From: JAHEYF01 sp045805185
Lineage (GTDB): Bacteria; Bacteroidota; Bacteroidia; B-17B0; Aurantibacillaceae
Assembly: GCA_045805185.1 (NCBI GenBank)
Contig: JBJMLS010000190.1
Span: 1-11,402 of the forward strand
Reading direction: 5' to 3'
Length of the DNA: 11,402 bases
Part shown: positions 1 to 5,751 of the stretch, piece after piece
Layout of the letters: the number at the start of each line of letters is the position of its first letter
How positions within the stretch are numbered: the first letter of the stretch is position 1
Made by a program: the position numbers and the translations under genes
Notes under the pieces: model-generated
Seen by the model: only the letters and a program-made list of their open reading frames with translations
Database searches by the model: none
Told to the model about the DNA's origin: nothing

Positions 1-2
1 CA

Positions 3-500
3 GTGCTTGGCGAAATGGATGAAGAGATCAAAAAGAAAAAAGCAAAGATACTGCTCGATAAGCTACCGACCTTAATTGTAAATCCGGGCCTCATCCGTTC
101 GCTTTTTCATAACCTCATCAACAACGCTCTTAAATACAGTAAAAAAACCATTAGTCCGATCATACGCATTACCTCTGAGATCAGCAATGCCGCTGGCGAA
201 GAGACAAAGGACTCTCAAAGGAGATATGCGCGGATACTCGTCATCGATAACGGCATTGGCTTTCCGCAAAAGCACGCGGAGCAGATCTTCAGTATCTTCA
301 AGCGCCTTCATGCCAACCCGGAGTTTGAAGGAGCCGGGATCGGACTCGCTATTTGTAAAAAAATTGTAGAACAGCACAGGGGATTTATATCCGCTAAGAG
401 TAAAGAAGAAGAAGGGTCAATTTTCATCGTCTCACTTCCGATGAGCCTTAATCCCGATGAGGAAAAAATTCTGCCTGAAAGAGCCTTCAGCTCTCAGTAA
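3..500 (+). CDS. Sensor histidine kinase, C-terminal ATPase domain (5' end outside window)
   Basis: This is the catalytic end of a two-component sensor kinase, which would bind ATP and phosphorylate its own upstream histidine. The frame is open to the left edge, so the GTG at base 3 is probably internal and the sensor and DHp domains lie outside the window. Counting from that codon, the N box is at about residues 36-46 (HNLINNALKYS), the G1 box at 82-86 (DNGIG), the F box around 95-104 and the G2 box at 110-116 (GAGIGLA). All the ATP-binding motifs are therefore intact. The fold ends near residue 147, and a short polar tail follows. No receiver domain is fused at this end. The last 14 bases overlap the convergent Nudix gene. 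The partner response regulator is not visible. The family call is firm, but the signal sensed is unknown. Confidence 0.93.
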   Translation: MLGEMDEEIKKKKAKILLDKLPTLIVNPGLIRSLFHNLINNALKYSKKTISPIIRITSEISNAAGEETKDSQRRYARILVIDNGIGFPQKHAEQIFSIFKRLHANPEFEGAGIGLAICKKIVEQHRGFISAKSKEEEGSIFIVSLPMSLNPDEEKILPERAFSSQ

Positions 501-921
501 AAATGAAATTACCTGCCGGAAGCATTCTTTTGCGGGACTTTTTATAGATCGCGAGCAATTCAAGCAGATTATCCCTTAGCGGTAATGAACGGATCTCCTT
601 GTACGAGAACCAGGCGGCTGCGAGTGAATCTTTATCCGCTTTTTTTTTCAAGCGTCGTGAAATAATTCTACCACTGTAATAAATATGTAACTTTTCTTTT
701 ACTATTGACTTAGGGTAGTACTTCAGGCAGAAGATCCCCTTCACTTTCACTCCGCATCCCGCCTCCTCCCTCGTTTCACGTTGAGCAGCATGGGCCGGGC
801 TTTCTCCTTTTTCCATTTTTCCTCCCGGCAAATACCATTTACCTTTGTTCTTCGAAGAAGCTTCCTGGATCAATAAAAACTTTCCTCTTTCCTCTATGAG
901 AACAAAGCTCAGCACCTGCAT
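487..921 (-). CDS. Nudix hydrolase
   Basis: A 144-residue Nudix enzyme, a family that hydrolyses nucleoside diphosphates linked to another moiety. The Nudix box is complete: G34, E40, R48, E49, E52, E53 and G55 fit GX5EX7REUXEEXGU, except that T50 stands where a hydrophobic residue is usual. The GKWYLPGGKMEKGE region resembles the MTH1/NUDT18-type oxidised-nucleotide hydrolases, but substrate cannot be assigned from this. The length is normal for a single-domain enzyme. A basic stretch (about residues 89-97) and a C-terminal helix follow the fold. The ATG at 919-921 is the natural start because the beta strand beginning VLSFVLIEE follows at once; no Shine-Dalgarno site is seen. The gene overlaps the convergent kinase gene by 14 bases. 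A role in cleaning the nucleotide pool is an inference. Confidence 0.92.
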   Translation of the reverse strand: MQVLSFVLIEERGKFLLIQEASSKNKGKWYLPGGKMEKGESPAHAAQRETREEAGCGVKVKGIFCLKYYPKSIVKEKLHIYYSGRIISRRLKKKADKDSLAAAWFSYKEIRSLPLRDNLLELLAIYKKSRKRMLPAGNFIFTES

Positions 922-1036
922 AAATTCCGTTTGGAGCCCAAAGGTGAAAAACTGTGCCAGCGCTAACGAGAATAATAATAAGAATAAGCTTTTTACAGCT
1001 CTTCCTCAATTGCGTAAAATAATCCACAGGATGTGT

Positions 1037-1062
1037 AAAAAAGGCGCATTTCTATAAGCGCC
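1037..1062 (-). terminator. Possible minus-strand hairpin with T-run upstream of the Nudix gene
   Basis: Read on the minus strand, a GGCGC/GCGCC stem with a 10-base loop is followed by six T residues. This has the shape of an intrinsic terminator, yet no minus-strand gene lies upstream of it. It sits about 115 bases ahead of the Nudix start, so it could be a leader attenuator, the end of a short transcript, or chance. The stem is only 5 bp. Confidence 0.35.
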
Positions 1063-1185
1063 CTTTCTCTCTTGTCCCGTCAGGCAAAGGCAGACAAAAG
1101 GAATTGTTTTTGATTTGCTTTATTCATTACACCAGTTATGTGAAACGAATATGCAGCTTGTCTATAATCAGCTCATCCAAAACAA

Positions 1186-1575
1186 ATGAAAAACAGGATC
1201 ATTCATCCCGAACATGAGCATGAGCTCAGTTATTGGGCCGGCAAATGGGGAATCAGCGTCAGGCAATTAGAACTGGCAATAATCGACACCGGACAGGTGA
1301 ATGCGAAATTCCTGAAGGACCATTTGCGCGACCGGGGATTGCTGTTCTCCTTCAGCAATTTTTTCTCAAAGCTGAAAAAATGCGGGAACATGAGAAAAGA
1401 TCGTGGATATTTTTCCACAGGCCCGGCTTTTAATTTTTTCAGTTCCAGCGGTGCGCATAGCGATCAGTCCTGGCACACTATTTCCAGTAATCATTCTATT
1501 CAACCAAATCATGAAACTGCTGTACGCCTGCATACCTGCTCTTCTGTTGACAATGATGCTCTCCTGCAACGATAA
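1186..1575 (+). CDS. DUF3606-type small protein with an atypical C-terminal extension
   Basis: Residues about 7-46 match the DUF3606 pattern, with YWAGKWGIS, a following Leu/Ala helix and then DTG. This is a small domain of unknown function that usually makes up nearly a whole 55-70 residue protein. Here the frame runs on to 129 residues. The tail (from about residue 50) is rich in Ser, Phe, His and Asn, has no recognisable domain, and overlaps the first 65 bases of the next gene in another frame. Two explanations fit: a frameshift or lost stop just after the DUF3606 core, or a real extension. An alternative frame stops at 1373, which would give a more usual length. The ATG at 1186 sets up the domain correctly. 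The N-terminal family call is moderate; the end coordinate is doubtful. Confidence 0.6.
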   Translation: MKNRIIHPEHEHELSYWAGKWGISVRQLELAIIDTGQVNAKFLKDHLRDRGLLFSFSNFFSKLKKCGNMRKDRGYFSTGPAFNFFSSSGAHSDQSWHTISSNHSIQPNHETAVRLHTCSSVDNDALLQR

Positions 1576-2056
1576 TCCTGAAGCGGGCCGGGGTCCTTCT
1601 GTGAACTGGAATAATCCTGAGAAAGGAAAAAAAGACAAAGACTTTCTTTCTGCAGCTTACTCGGCAGGACTGATGGAAATTGAAGCGGCTAACTATGTTG
1701 AAAATATGCTCGGCTCGAAAACTGTCAAGGATCTCGCTGTAGCGATGGTTTCGGCACATAGCGCCATGAACGATCGCATCAAGAGTATTGCTGACAAGGA
1801 AAAGATCAGCTTGCCGGAGGGATTGACACCGGAACAACGCCAAAAGATCCTTAGTCTCCAAAGCAAAGGAGGTTCATCTCCTGATAAAGCCTATGCCGAC
1901 TTACTTGTGAAGGACCATACCGTTGCCGTAGCCTTATTCCAAAAAGCGTCGAAAAATGCCAAAGATAAAAATGTAAAGGAATTCTTTTCTGAAGAGCTTT
2001 CCGAAATACAGCATCACCTGGAAATGGCCACTGCCGCCAGGACGAAGCTGAAATGA
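1511..2056 (+). CDS. DUF4142 domain lipoprotein
   Basis: A 181-residue predicted lipoprotein. Residues 1-18 form a signal peptide ending in a lipobox-like MLS before C19, so it should be lipid-anchored in the envelope. After a polar linker, residues about 43-180 fit DUF4142: DKDFLSAAYSAGLMEIEAA, a conserved VKDLAVAMVSAHSAMN helix, the LP after the second helix, then LLVKDHTVAVALFQKAS and a final helix with HHL. DUF4142 is predicted to be a helical bundle related to ferritin-like folds; its function is not established. No metal-site set is clear enough to call. The same frame is open upstream to a Met at 1403, but only the start at 1511 gives a proper signal peptide. A strong terminator follows 24 bases after the stop. 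Confidence 0.9.
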   Translation: MKLLYACIPALLLTMMLSCNDNPEAGRGPSVNWNNPEKGKKDKDFLSAAYSAGLMEIEAANYVENMLGSKTVKDLAVAMVSAHSAMNDRIKSIADKEKISLPEGLTPEQRQKILSLQSKGGSSPDKAYADLLVKDHTVAVALFQKASKNAKDKNVKEFFSEELSEIQHHLEMATAARTKLK

Positions 2057-2080
2057 TTTTGTTTGTTTAAGTTAAAGAAG

Positions 2081-2115
2081 AAAAAGCCGGGTCGCATTTT
2101 GCACCTGGCTTTTTT
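2081..2115 (+). terminator. Intrinsic terminator of the DUF4142 gene
   Basis: The arm AAAAAGCCGGGT (2081-2092) pairs with ACCTGGCTTTTTT (2103-2115), with one G-T wobble and a 10-base loop. The 3' arm runs into the T-run. It is well placed after the stop at 2056. Confidence 0.88.
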
Positions 2116-2480
2116 GATTTTAAGTCCTTGCTTTGAAATTTAGTCCTTACACTGGGGAATAGTTTTCTCAATTACTTTATTCCATCGTTTCTAATCCCGG
2201 GCCGGCTCTTGCCGTTTTTTTTTATTTCCTTCAGAAGCCGCACTATGAAAGGGATTCATTCCTATAAAAAAAAATAAAACAGTTGAATGATGCAGAAAGC
2301 AATAAAGCGGCTTTGGCATAATATTTACAAGTCCTTTACCATCTTCACCCTATATAAAAGGAGATGATGGGATTTATAAAGAGAAACTCTCTTATCCACA
2401 TGAATCCCATCTCTCCTTCCCCTTAAGGTTTAATGTGCTGATGGATAATAAGGCGAAGAGGTTACCAGACAAAGAAAGAC
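2116..2480. other. Gene-poor spacer before the Nei-like gene
   Basis: I see no convincing gene here. It is AT-rich with homopolymer runs. It holds a weak CGGC-TCTT-GCCG hairpin plus nine T residues (2203-2223), which may be a backup terminator, and the nested inverted repeat at 2366-2411. An 8-bp palindrome CCTTAAGG lies at 2421-2428. No clean TAnnTTTG promoter element was found. A 26-codon reading frame at 2287-2367 has no supporting evidence. Confidence 0.6.
2366..2411. repeat. Nested inverted repeat in the leader of the Nei-like gene
   Basis: The outer arms are perfect 9-mers, GATGGGATT (2366-2374) and AATCCCATC (2403-2411). Inside them is a second perfect 6-bp stem, AAGAGA (2379-2384) and TCTCTT (2388-2393), with a 3-base loop. 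No T-run follows, so it is not a terminator. It ends 69 bases before the start codon. It could be an mRNA leader structure or an operator. Confidence 0.6.
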
Positions 2481-3215
2481 ATGCCTGAAGGACCCTCAAT
2501 AGTCATACTAAAGGAAGAAACGTCAAGGTTCAAAGGTAAAAAGATAACGAAGGTAAGCGGCAGCAATGCGGAGCTGGTAGAACGATTGAAAGGACAGGTC
2601 ATAATTGATCTGAAGAGCTGGGGAAAACATTTCCTCATCTGCTTTAAGGATTTTTTTATCCGCATTCATTTATTAATGTTCGGCAGCTACAGAATAGATG
2701 AAAGAAAGGATAAAAAGGCGCAGCTAAGCCTGAAATTTAAAAACGGAGAGCTGAACTTCTACACCTGCTCCATCAAATTAACGGAAGGAAGTCCGGATGA
2801 TTATTACGATTGGGAAATAGATGTTATGTCAGATACCTGGAACCCTAAAAAAGCGGAAAAAGCTATGAGAAATTTGAAAGATACTGAAATTGACGATGCA
2901 CTCCTTGACCAGGACATTTTTGCAGGAGTTGGGAACATTATTAAGAATGAGGTCTTATACAGGGTAAGCGTTCATCCTGAAACAAAGATAAAATCCCTGC
3001 CTGTTAAAAAGCTGAAGGAGGTCATTAAAGAGGCGCGCAACTACAGTTTCGATTTTTACGAATGGAAAAAAATATTTCAACTGCGCGATCACTGGATGGT
3101 TTACCGCAAACCAAAATGCCCGAGATGCGGATCAAAGATCATTATGCAGTATACCGGTAAGAGAAACAGGCTTAGCTTTTTCTGCACGAACTGCCAGTCA
3201 CTTTTCGAAAAATAA
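2481..3215 (+). CDS. Fpg/Nei-family DNA glycosylase/AP lyase (endonuclease VIII-like)
   Basis: A 244-residue base-excision repair enzyme that would remove oxidised bases and cut the abasic strand. The start is fixed by the obligatory N-terminus MPEGP: after Met removal, Pro is the catalytic nucleophile and Glu3 the acid. K49 in WGKHF fits the conserved beta-hairpin lysine. The helix-two-turn-helix is at about 135-165, with LLDQDIFAGVGN carrying the conserved N152. The zinc finger is complete (C213, C216, C235, C238), with R230 five residues before C235 as in Nei. The PEGP start favours Nei over Fpg, which usually begins PELP; substrate choice (pyrimidine or purine lesions) is not decided by this. 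At 244 residues it is slightly shorter than E. coli Nei. It is the first gene of a likely unit with the two membrane-protein genes that follow. Confidence 0.93.
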   Translation: MPEGPSIVILKEETSRFKGKKITKVSGSNAELVERLKGQVIIDLKSWGKHFLICFKDFFIRIHLLMFGSYRIDERKDKKAQLSLKFKNGELNFYTCSIKLTEGSPDDYYDWEIDVMSDTWNPKKAEKAMRNLKDTEIDDALLDQDIFAGVGNIIKNEVLYRVSVHPETKIKSLPVKKLKEVIKEARNYSFDFYEWKKIFQLRDHWMVYRKPKCPRCGSKIIMQYTGKRNRLSFFCTNCQSLFEK

Positions 3216-3246
3216 TACAGGACATATTAAACTTAAAAATAAAATC

Positions 3247-3819
3247 ATGAAAAAAATTATTGTTTTATATGCATTTTGCATCGCCGCGCTTTTATCTTCC
3301 TGCAACCACAGGTCAGGGATAACACTTGAAAAGCGTCATTATATGAAAGGGTTTTATTCCAGCAGAAAAGGGCATAACAACAGCTCAGCTGAAGGCAGAA
3401 CCGCATCCACACATCAGGGCAAAGCTCCATTCGATAAAAGCAACACAATAGCCGCATTACCGGAAGTAAAGCCATTATCCGATCCTTCTGTTATAACCGA
3501 AACGGTAAAAAGCGAAACAAAAAACACGGTGTACGCCTCCCGGGCCAAAGCAAGCGAAAGGACCTATTTTGCGCCAACATCCACCCGGATAAAATATTCT
3601 CCCCTTAAGCTAAAGCACAACACAGGCAAATTAAGTACGGCGCTAAGAAATTCCGATTCGGATGATGCGCTGAGCCTCTTGTGGATCCTGATCCTTGTAT
3701 TACTCGCCATTTGGGCCATTGCTTTCCTCACCGGGGGCTGGGGACTGGGAGGATTTGTTCACCTGATCCTTGTAATTGCGGCCGTCCTTTTCATACTCTG
3801 GCTTTTAAAGATCATCTAA
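3247..3819 (+). CDS. Lipoprotein with C-terminal two-helix membrane module (DUF5670/lmo0937-like)
   Basis: A 190-residue protein in three parts. Residues 1-19 form a lipoprotein signal peptide ending LSSC, with C19 the lipid site. It is followed at 29-37 by KRHYMKGFY, resembling a short basic-aromatic motif that I recall after the lipobox of other Bacteroidota lipoproteins. Residues 38-142 are polar, low in structure and rich in Ser, Thr and Lys. Residues about 143-188 hold two hydrophobic helices around a GGWGLGGF turn, the pattern of the small DUF5670/lmo0937 membrane proteins, which normally stand alone. The combination means a lipid anchor at one end and a helical hairpin at the other, which favours the inner membrane. 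The function is unknown. The gene starts 31 bases after the Nei-like gene and ends 13 bases before the next, so co-transcription is likely. Confidence 0.82.
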   Translation: MKKIIVLYAFCIAALLSSCNHRSGITLEKRHYMKGFYSSRKGHNNSSAEGRTASTHQGKAPFDKSNTIAALPEVKPLSDPSVITETVKSETKNTVYASRAKASERTYFAPTSTRIKYSPLKLKHNTGKLSTALRNSDSDDALSLLWILILVLLAIWAIAFLTGGWGLGGFVHLILVIAAVLFILWLLKII

Positions 3820-3832
3820 AACAACTCGTATT

Positions 3833-4291
3833 ATGGCAATAATGAAAACAAATAAGTTGAGCATACTTTCGGGTCTTGTTACCGGGCTTGTGCTGATCGC
3901 CTATTTTCTCCTGATGAAACTGTTAGGCCTGAACCGCGTGCTTGAGTTACGTTTCCTTAACCTTGTCTTTCTCTTCATCGGTGTTTGGTTTACACTATCC
4001 AGAGCTAATAAAAAATACGGGGACCTGTATTACCTTCATGGACTCGGCCTCGGGCTTCAGACAAGCTTTATAGCGGTATCGCTCTTCAGCGCTTTCATTG
4101 GATTTTACCTTCAGGCGGTTGATCCCGGATTCATGGAATACCTGCGCGTCCAGGCCAATCTCGGAAAGTACATTAACCCCTGGATCCTGGCGCATGTAAT
4201 TTTCGGCGAGAGTTTCAGCGCGGGCGCGATCATGACTTTTATTTTAATGCAGTATTACAAAGCTGAACCGGAAAAAGCAGGGAAACTGTAG
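3833..4291 (+). CDS. Four-helix membrane protein, DUF4199-like
   Basis: A 152-residue integral membrane protein with hydrophobic segments at about 9-31, 37-56, 67-94 and 117-141, and a charged, soluble C-terminus. The layout, the NKKYG loop after helix 2 and the GESFSAGAIMTFILMQYYK end resemble DUF4199 proteins of Bacteroidota, whose function is unknown. The resemblance is from memory of the family, so the domain name is tentative while the membrane topology is clear. Two starts are possible, Met1 (3833) and Met4 (3842); the first leaves a 13-base gap to the upstream gene. It is the last gene of the probable transcription unit, and no terminator is seen until 4574. Confidence 0.78.
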   Translation: MAIMKTNKLSILSGLVTGLVLIAYFLLMKLLGLNRVLELRFLNLVFLFIGVWFTLSRANKKYGDLYYLHGLGLGLQTSFIAVSLFSAFIGFYLQAVDPGFMEYLRVQANLGKYINPWILAHVIFGESFSAGAIMTFILMQYYKAEPEKAGKL

Positions 4292-4429
4292 AGCAATTTC
4301 CCCATTTGTCGTAAAATTTCCACAGCTAAATATACCTGATTTTGTAAGCTGCTGTAATACAAATGCAATCAGATTGGCATATTATTAGAAAATGCCTGAA
4401 CAGTTATGAATAACAAAAACATTAAAATC

Positions 4430-4546
4430 TTCGCACCTTTTCTTCTTACAGGTCGGAAAAATTGATCAGCCGGACTGGATCTACCTACATGCGGGGCTAG
4501 TACAGTAAAGCGATAAAATTGTCCGACCCTGTAAGAATGGTGCGAA
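4430..4546. repeat. 117-bp element with long terminal inverted repeats (structured RNA or MITE-like)
   Basis: The left arm (4430-4457) reads TTCGCACC, a 5-base spacer, then TTCTTACAGGTCGGA. The right arm (4522-4546) is its reverse complement, TCCGACCCTGTAAGAA then T and GGTGCGAA, with one extra C and a shorter spacer. That gives 23 paired bases in an imperfect stem. The 64-base interior holds a further hairpin, GATCAG (4464-4469) with CTGGATC (4474-4480). A 3-base ATC flanks both ends (4427-4429 and 4547-4549), which would fit a short target-site duplication but may be chance. It lies just before a strong terminator, so it may be a 3' UTR structure or a small RNA. No transposase is nearby. 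I cannot match it to a named family. Confidence 0.7.
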
Positions 4547-4573
4547 ATCATTTTGCAAGGCGAGTGATTGATT

Positions 4574-4601
4574 AAAAAGCTACAGTGGTTGTAGCTTTTT
4601 T
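4574..4601. terminator. Two-way intrinsic terminator
   Basis: A perfect 11-bp stem, AAAAAGCTACA (4574-4584) and TGTAGCTTTTT (4590-4600), with a GTGGT loop and a sixth T at 4601. The A-run on the left is a T-run on the other strand, so it can end the plus-strand unit from the left and the minus-strand small lipoprotein gene from the right. Confidence 0.9.
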
Positions 4602-4669
4602 CTTTTATACATGGCATAGCAGATCCAGCTTAATAAAGAACAGCTCACCTGTAAACTCAGAGATCTTTC

Positions 4670-4843
4670 CTATTTATTTTTCCCTCCTCTGCTGATCAGG
4701 TAAATGACAAGCGCTATCACAAGGAACACCAAAATGATCCCCCAGGCCATGCCTGCTTTAAAGATTCCGGCTACCGCGCTGCAGGCGGAAATCACGAAAG
4801 TTAGTACGCACAGCAGGATAAAAAAAAGCTTGTTTGTTTTCAT
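4670..4843 (-). CDS. Small lipoprotein with one transmembrane helix (57 residues)
   Basis: Reading the minus strand from ATG at 4843 gives 57 residues to a TAG at 4670-4672. Residues 1-20 are a signal peptide with lipobox VISA before C21. Next comes AVAGIFKAGMAWGI, then a hydrophobic helix at about 34-50 and a basic tail SRGGKNK. The lipobox, FKAGM-type turn and single helix match a small, very common but uncharacterised Bacteroidota protein group of about 50-60 residues, as I recall it. Coding evidence is the intact signal peptide, the membrane helix and the terminator placed 69 bases after the stop. It is short enough to be missed by many gene finders. Its function is unknown; membrane or stress roles would be guesses. 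Confidence 0.82.
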   Translation of the reverse strand: MKTNKLFFILLCVLTFVISACSAVAGIFKAGMAWGIILVFLVIALVIYLISRGGKNK

Positions 4844-5048
4844 GGAGATTTTGTTTTGTGAAAAAATTCAAAAACCGTTCCCCCGCTCCTTCCCCACGCT
4901 AAGACCCGTCAATAAAGGAAAGAAGATATTTCCTGTTTTTTTGTGCGGAAAAAAAATCCCGTATTGAGGCTTAAGAAACGAATAGACCGTCCTGGCTACA
5001 AATAGAACGCAGCAATCGAAATTCTATAAGGATCGCTTTATGCCGTAG

Positions 5049-5056
5049 TAATTTTG
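5049..5056 (+). promoter_or_regulatory. Possible -7 element for the 31-residue repeat protein gene
   Basis: TAATTTTG fits the Bacteroidota -7 consensus TAnnTTTG and lies 17 bases before the start codon. No good TTTG -33 partner is visible at 17-23 bases upstream, so this is weak. Confidence 0.3.
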
Positions 5057-5073
5057 ATAAAAAAACAAGTACT

Positions 5074-5694
5074 ATGAAAAAATTCATCTTCTTACCGACC
5101 GCGCTGATGTTGTACCTCTTTACCACAACAAATGTGAGCGCTCAAACGTTTGCGGCCTTAGGCGCCGGAGCGAAAAAAAATGAAATCGTTGTAAAAAGCA
5201 ACACTGGTAAAGAAAAAGAGCAATCTTTCCTGGAAAGGTATTACGATCTGCGGGAAACTTATCCCCCACTAATGGAAGTGCATGGTATCTATGCCGCGTC
5301 CTCGCAGAGCAAAGCAAAGTTCATTGAGCGCTTTAACCAGATCAAAGCAGCTTATCCTAAATTAAAGCAGGTTCATGGCAATTACGCGGGCAGCGCTTAT
5401 ACGCTCGAGGAATTTATAAAAAGGTATTACGAGATCCACGACACTTATCCCGATCTGCAAAAGTATTATGGCGATTATGCCGCATCTAAGAAAAGCCTTG
5501 CAGACTTCATTAAACGCTATTACGAAGTAAAAGACTCTGCACCCGACCTGGAAAGCGTGTATGGCGAATACGCGGCTTCAGATAATCCTCTTCCCGAATT
5601 CTCCGCCCGTTATTACGGCGTTATTGCCAGCAAAACAGGAATGAAGAACAGCGAAGGCTGCTATGCGGGCTGCACTAAAAAATTATCCAACTAA
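5074..5694 (+). CDS. Secreted protein of five 31-residue tandem repeats
   Basis: A 206-residue protein I do not recognise. Residues 1-23 are a standard signal peptide with a VSA cleavage site before Gln24. A short polar linker (24-51) follows. Residues 52-206 are five back-to-back repeats of exactly 31 residues with no gaps, the last ending at the C-terminus. F1, R4, G20, Y22 and A23 of the unit are invariant; P13, L15, S25 and L29 occur in four of five. The typical unit is close to FIKRYYEIxxTYPDLxxxYG followed by xYAAS. The last repeat is degenerate and gains two cysteines (CYAGC), unlike the others. There is no T9SS domain or lipobox, so it is probably periplasmic or secreted by an unknown route. 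The many aromatics suggest a packed repeat fold. It is probably monocistronic, with its own terminator. Confidence 0.88.
   Translation: MKKFIFLPTALMLYLFTTTNVSAQTFAALGAGAKKNEIVVKSNTGKEKEQSFLERYYDLRETYPPLMEVHGIYAASSQSKAKFIERFNQIKAAYPKLKQVHGNYAGSAYTLEEFIKRYYEIHDTYPDLQKYYGDYAASKKSLADFIKRYYEVKDSAPDLESVYGEYAASDNPLPEFSARYYGVIASKTGMKNSEGCYAGCTKKLSN
5227..5691 (+). repeat. Five 93-bp in-frame coding repeats
   Basis: The unit boundaries are 5227-5319, 5320-5412, 5413-5505, 5506-5598 and 5599-5691. The phasing is exact at the protein level, but the DNA copies have diverged strongly. The array is therefore old and under protein-level selection, not a recent expansion. Confidence 0.88.
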
Positions 5695-5708
5695 GACCAG
5701 GCCCTGAT

Positions 5709-5750
5709 AAAGATCCTCCGTGCTGCAAACGCCGGAGGATCTTTGTTTTC
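5709..5750 (+). terminator. Intrinsic terminator between convergent genes
   Basis: A perfect 12-bp stem, AAAGATCCTCCG (5709-5720) and CGGAGGATCTTT (5733-5744), followed by GTTTTC. It starts 15 bases after the stop of the repeat-protein gene. The T-rich tail favours the plus strand, though the stem may also serve the converging minus-strand hydrolase gene. Confidence 0.88.
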
Positions 5751-5751
5751 T

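Larger units (their letters stand above)
4292..4669. other. Non-coding stretch with structured element and terminator
   Basis: This 378-base gap holds no supported gene. It contains a weak imperfect inverted repeat (GGCAT 4376-4380 and ATGCC 4392-4396), the strong inverted-repeat element at 4430-4546, a small imperfect hairpin (AATCA 4546-4550 with TGATT 4565-4569) and a two-way terminator at 4574-4601. A minus-strand open frame across 4369-4617 is best explained by the repeat arms rather than by a protein. Confidence 0.6.

Noticed and set aside
839..1057. Open frames on both strands over the Nudix start and upstream spacer
   Set aside because: The minus-strand frame (839-1027) has a hydrophobic N-terminus but overlaps the Nudix N-terminus out of frame and shows no family match; the plus-strand one is a shadow of the Nudix gene.
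1403..1510. Upstream extension of the DUF4142 gene
   Set aside because: The extra 36 residues would bury the signal peptide and lipobox; the Met at 1511 gives a normal lipoprotein start.
2287..2367. Basic 26-codon reading frame starting ATGATG
   Set aside because: Too short, no signal peptide or family match, and it ends in the nested inverted repeat; nothing supports translation.
4430..4546. Possible integron attC site, SRP RNA or tRNA
   Set aside because: There are no RYYYAAC/GTTRRRY core sites, no SRP GGAAG-type loop signature and no tRNA T-loop or acceptor layout; kept as an unnamed structured element.
4369..4617. Minus-strand open frame of 82 codons
   Set aside because: It starts inside the terminator region and runs through both arms of the inverted-repeat element; it has no domain, and the structured DNA explains the stretch better.
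4916..4942. AGGAAA/TTTCCT hairpin followed by seven T residues on the plus strand
   Set aside because: A weak 6-bp AT-rich stem with no plus-strand gene upstream to terminate; probably chance in an AT-rich spacer.
4704..4967. Plus-strand open frame of 87 codons
   Set aside because: It is the antisense shadow of the 57-residue lipoprotein gene at 4670-4843 and has no domain.
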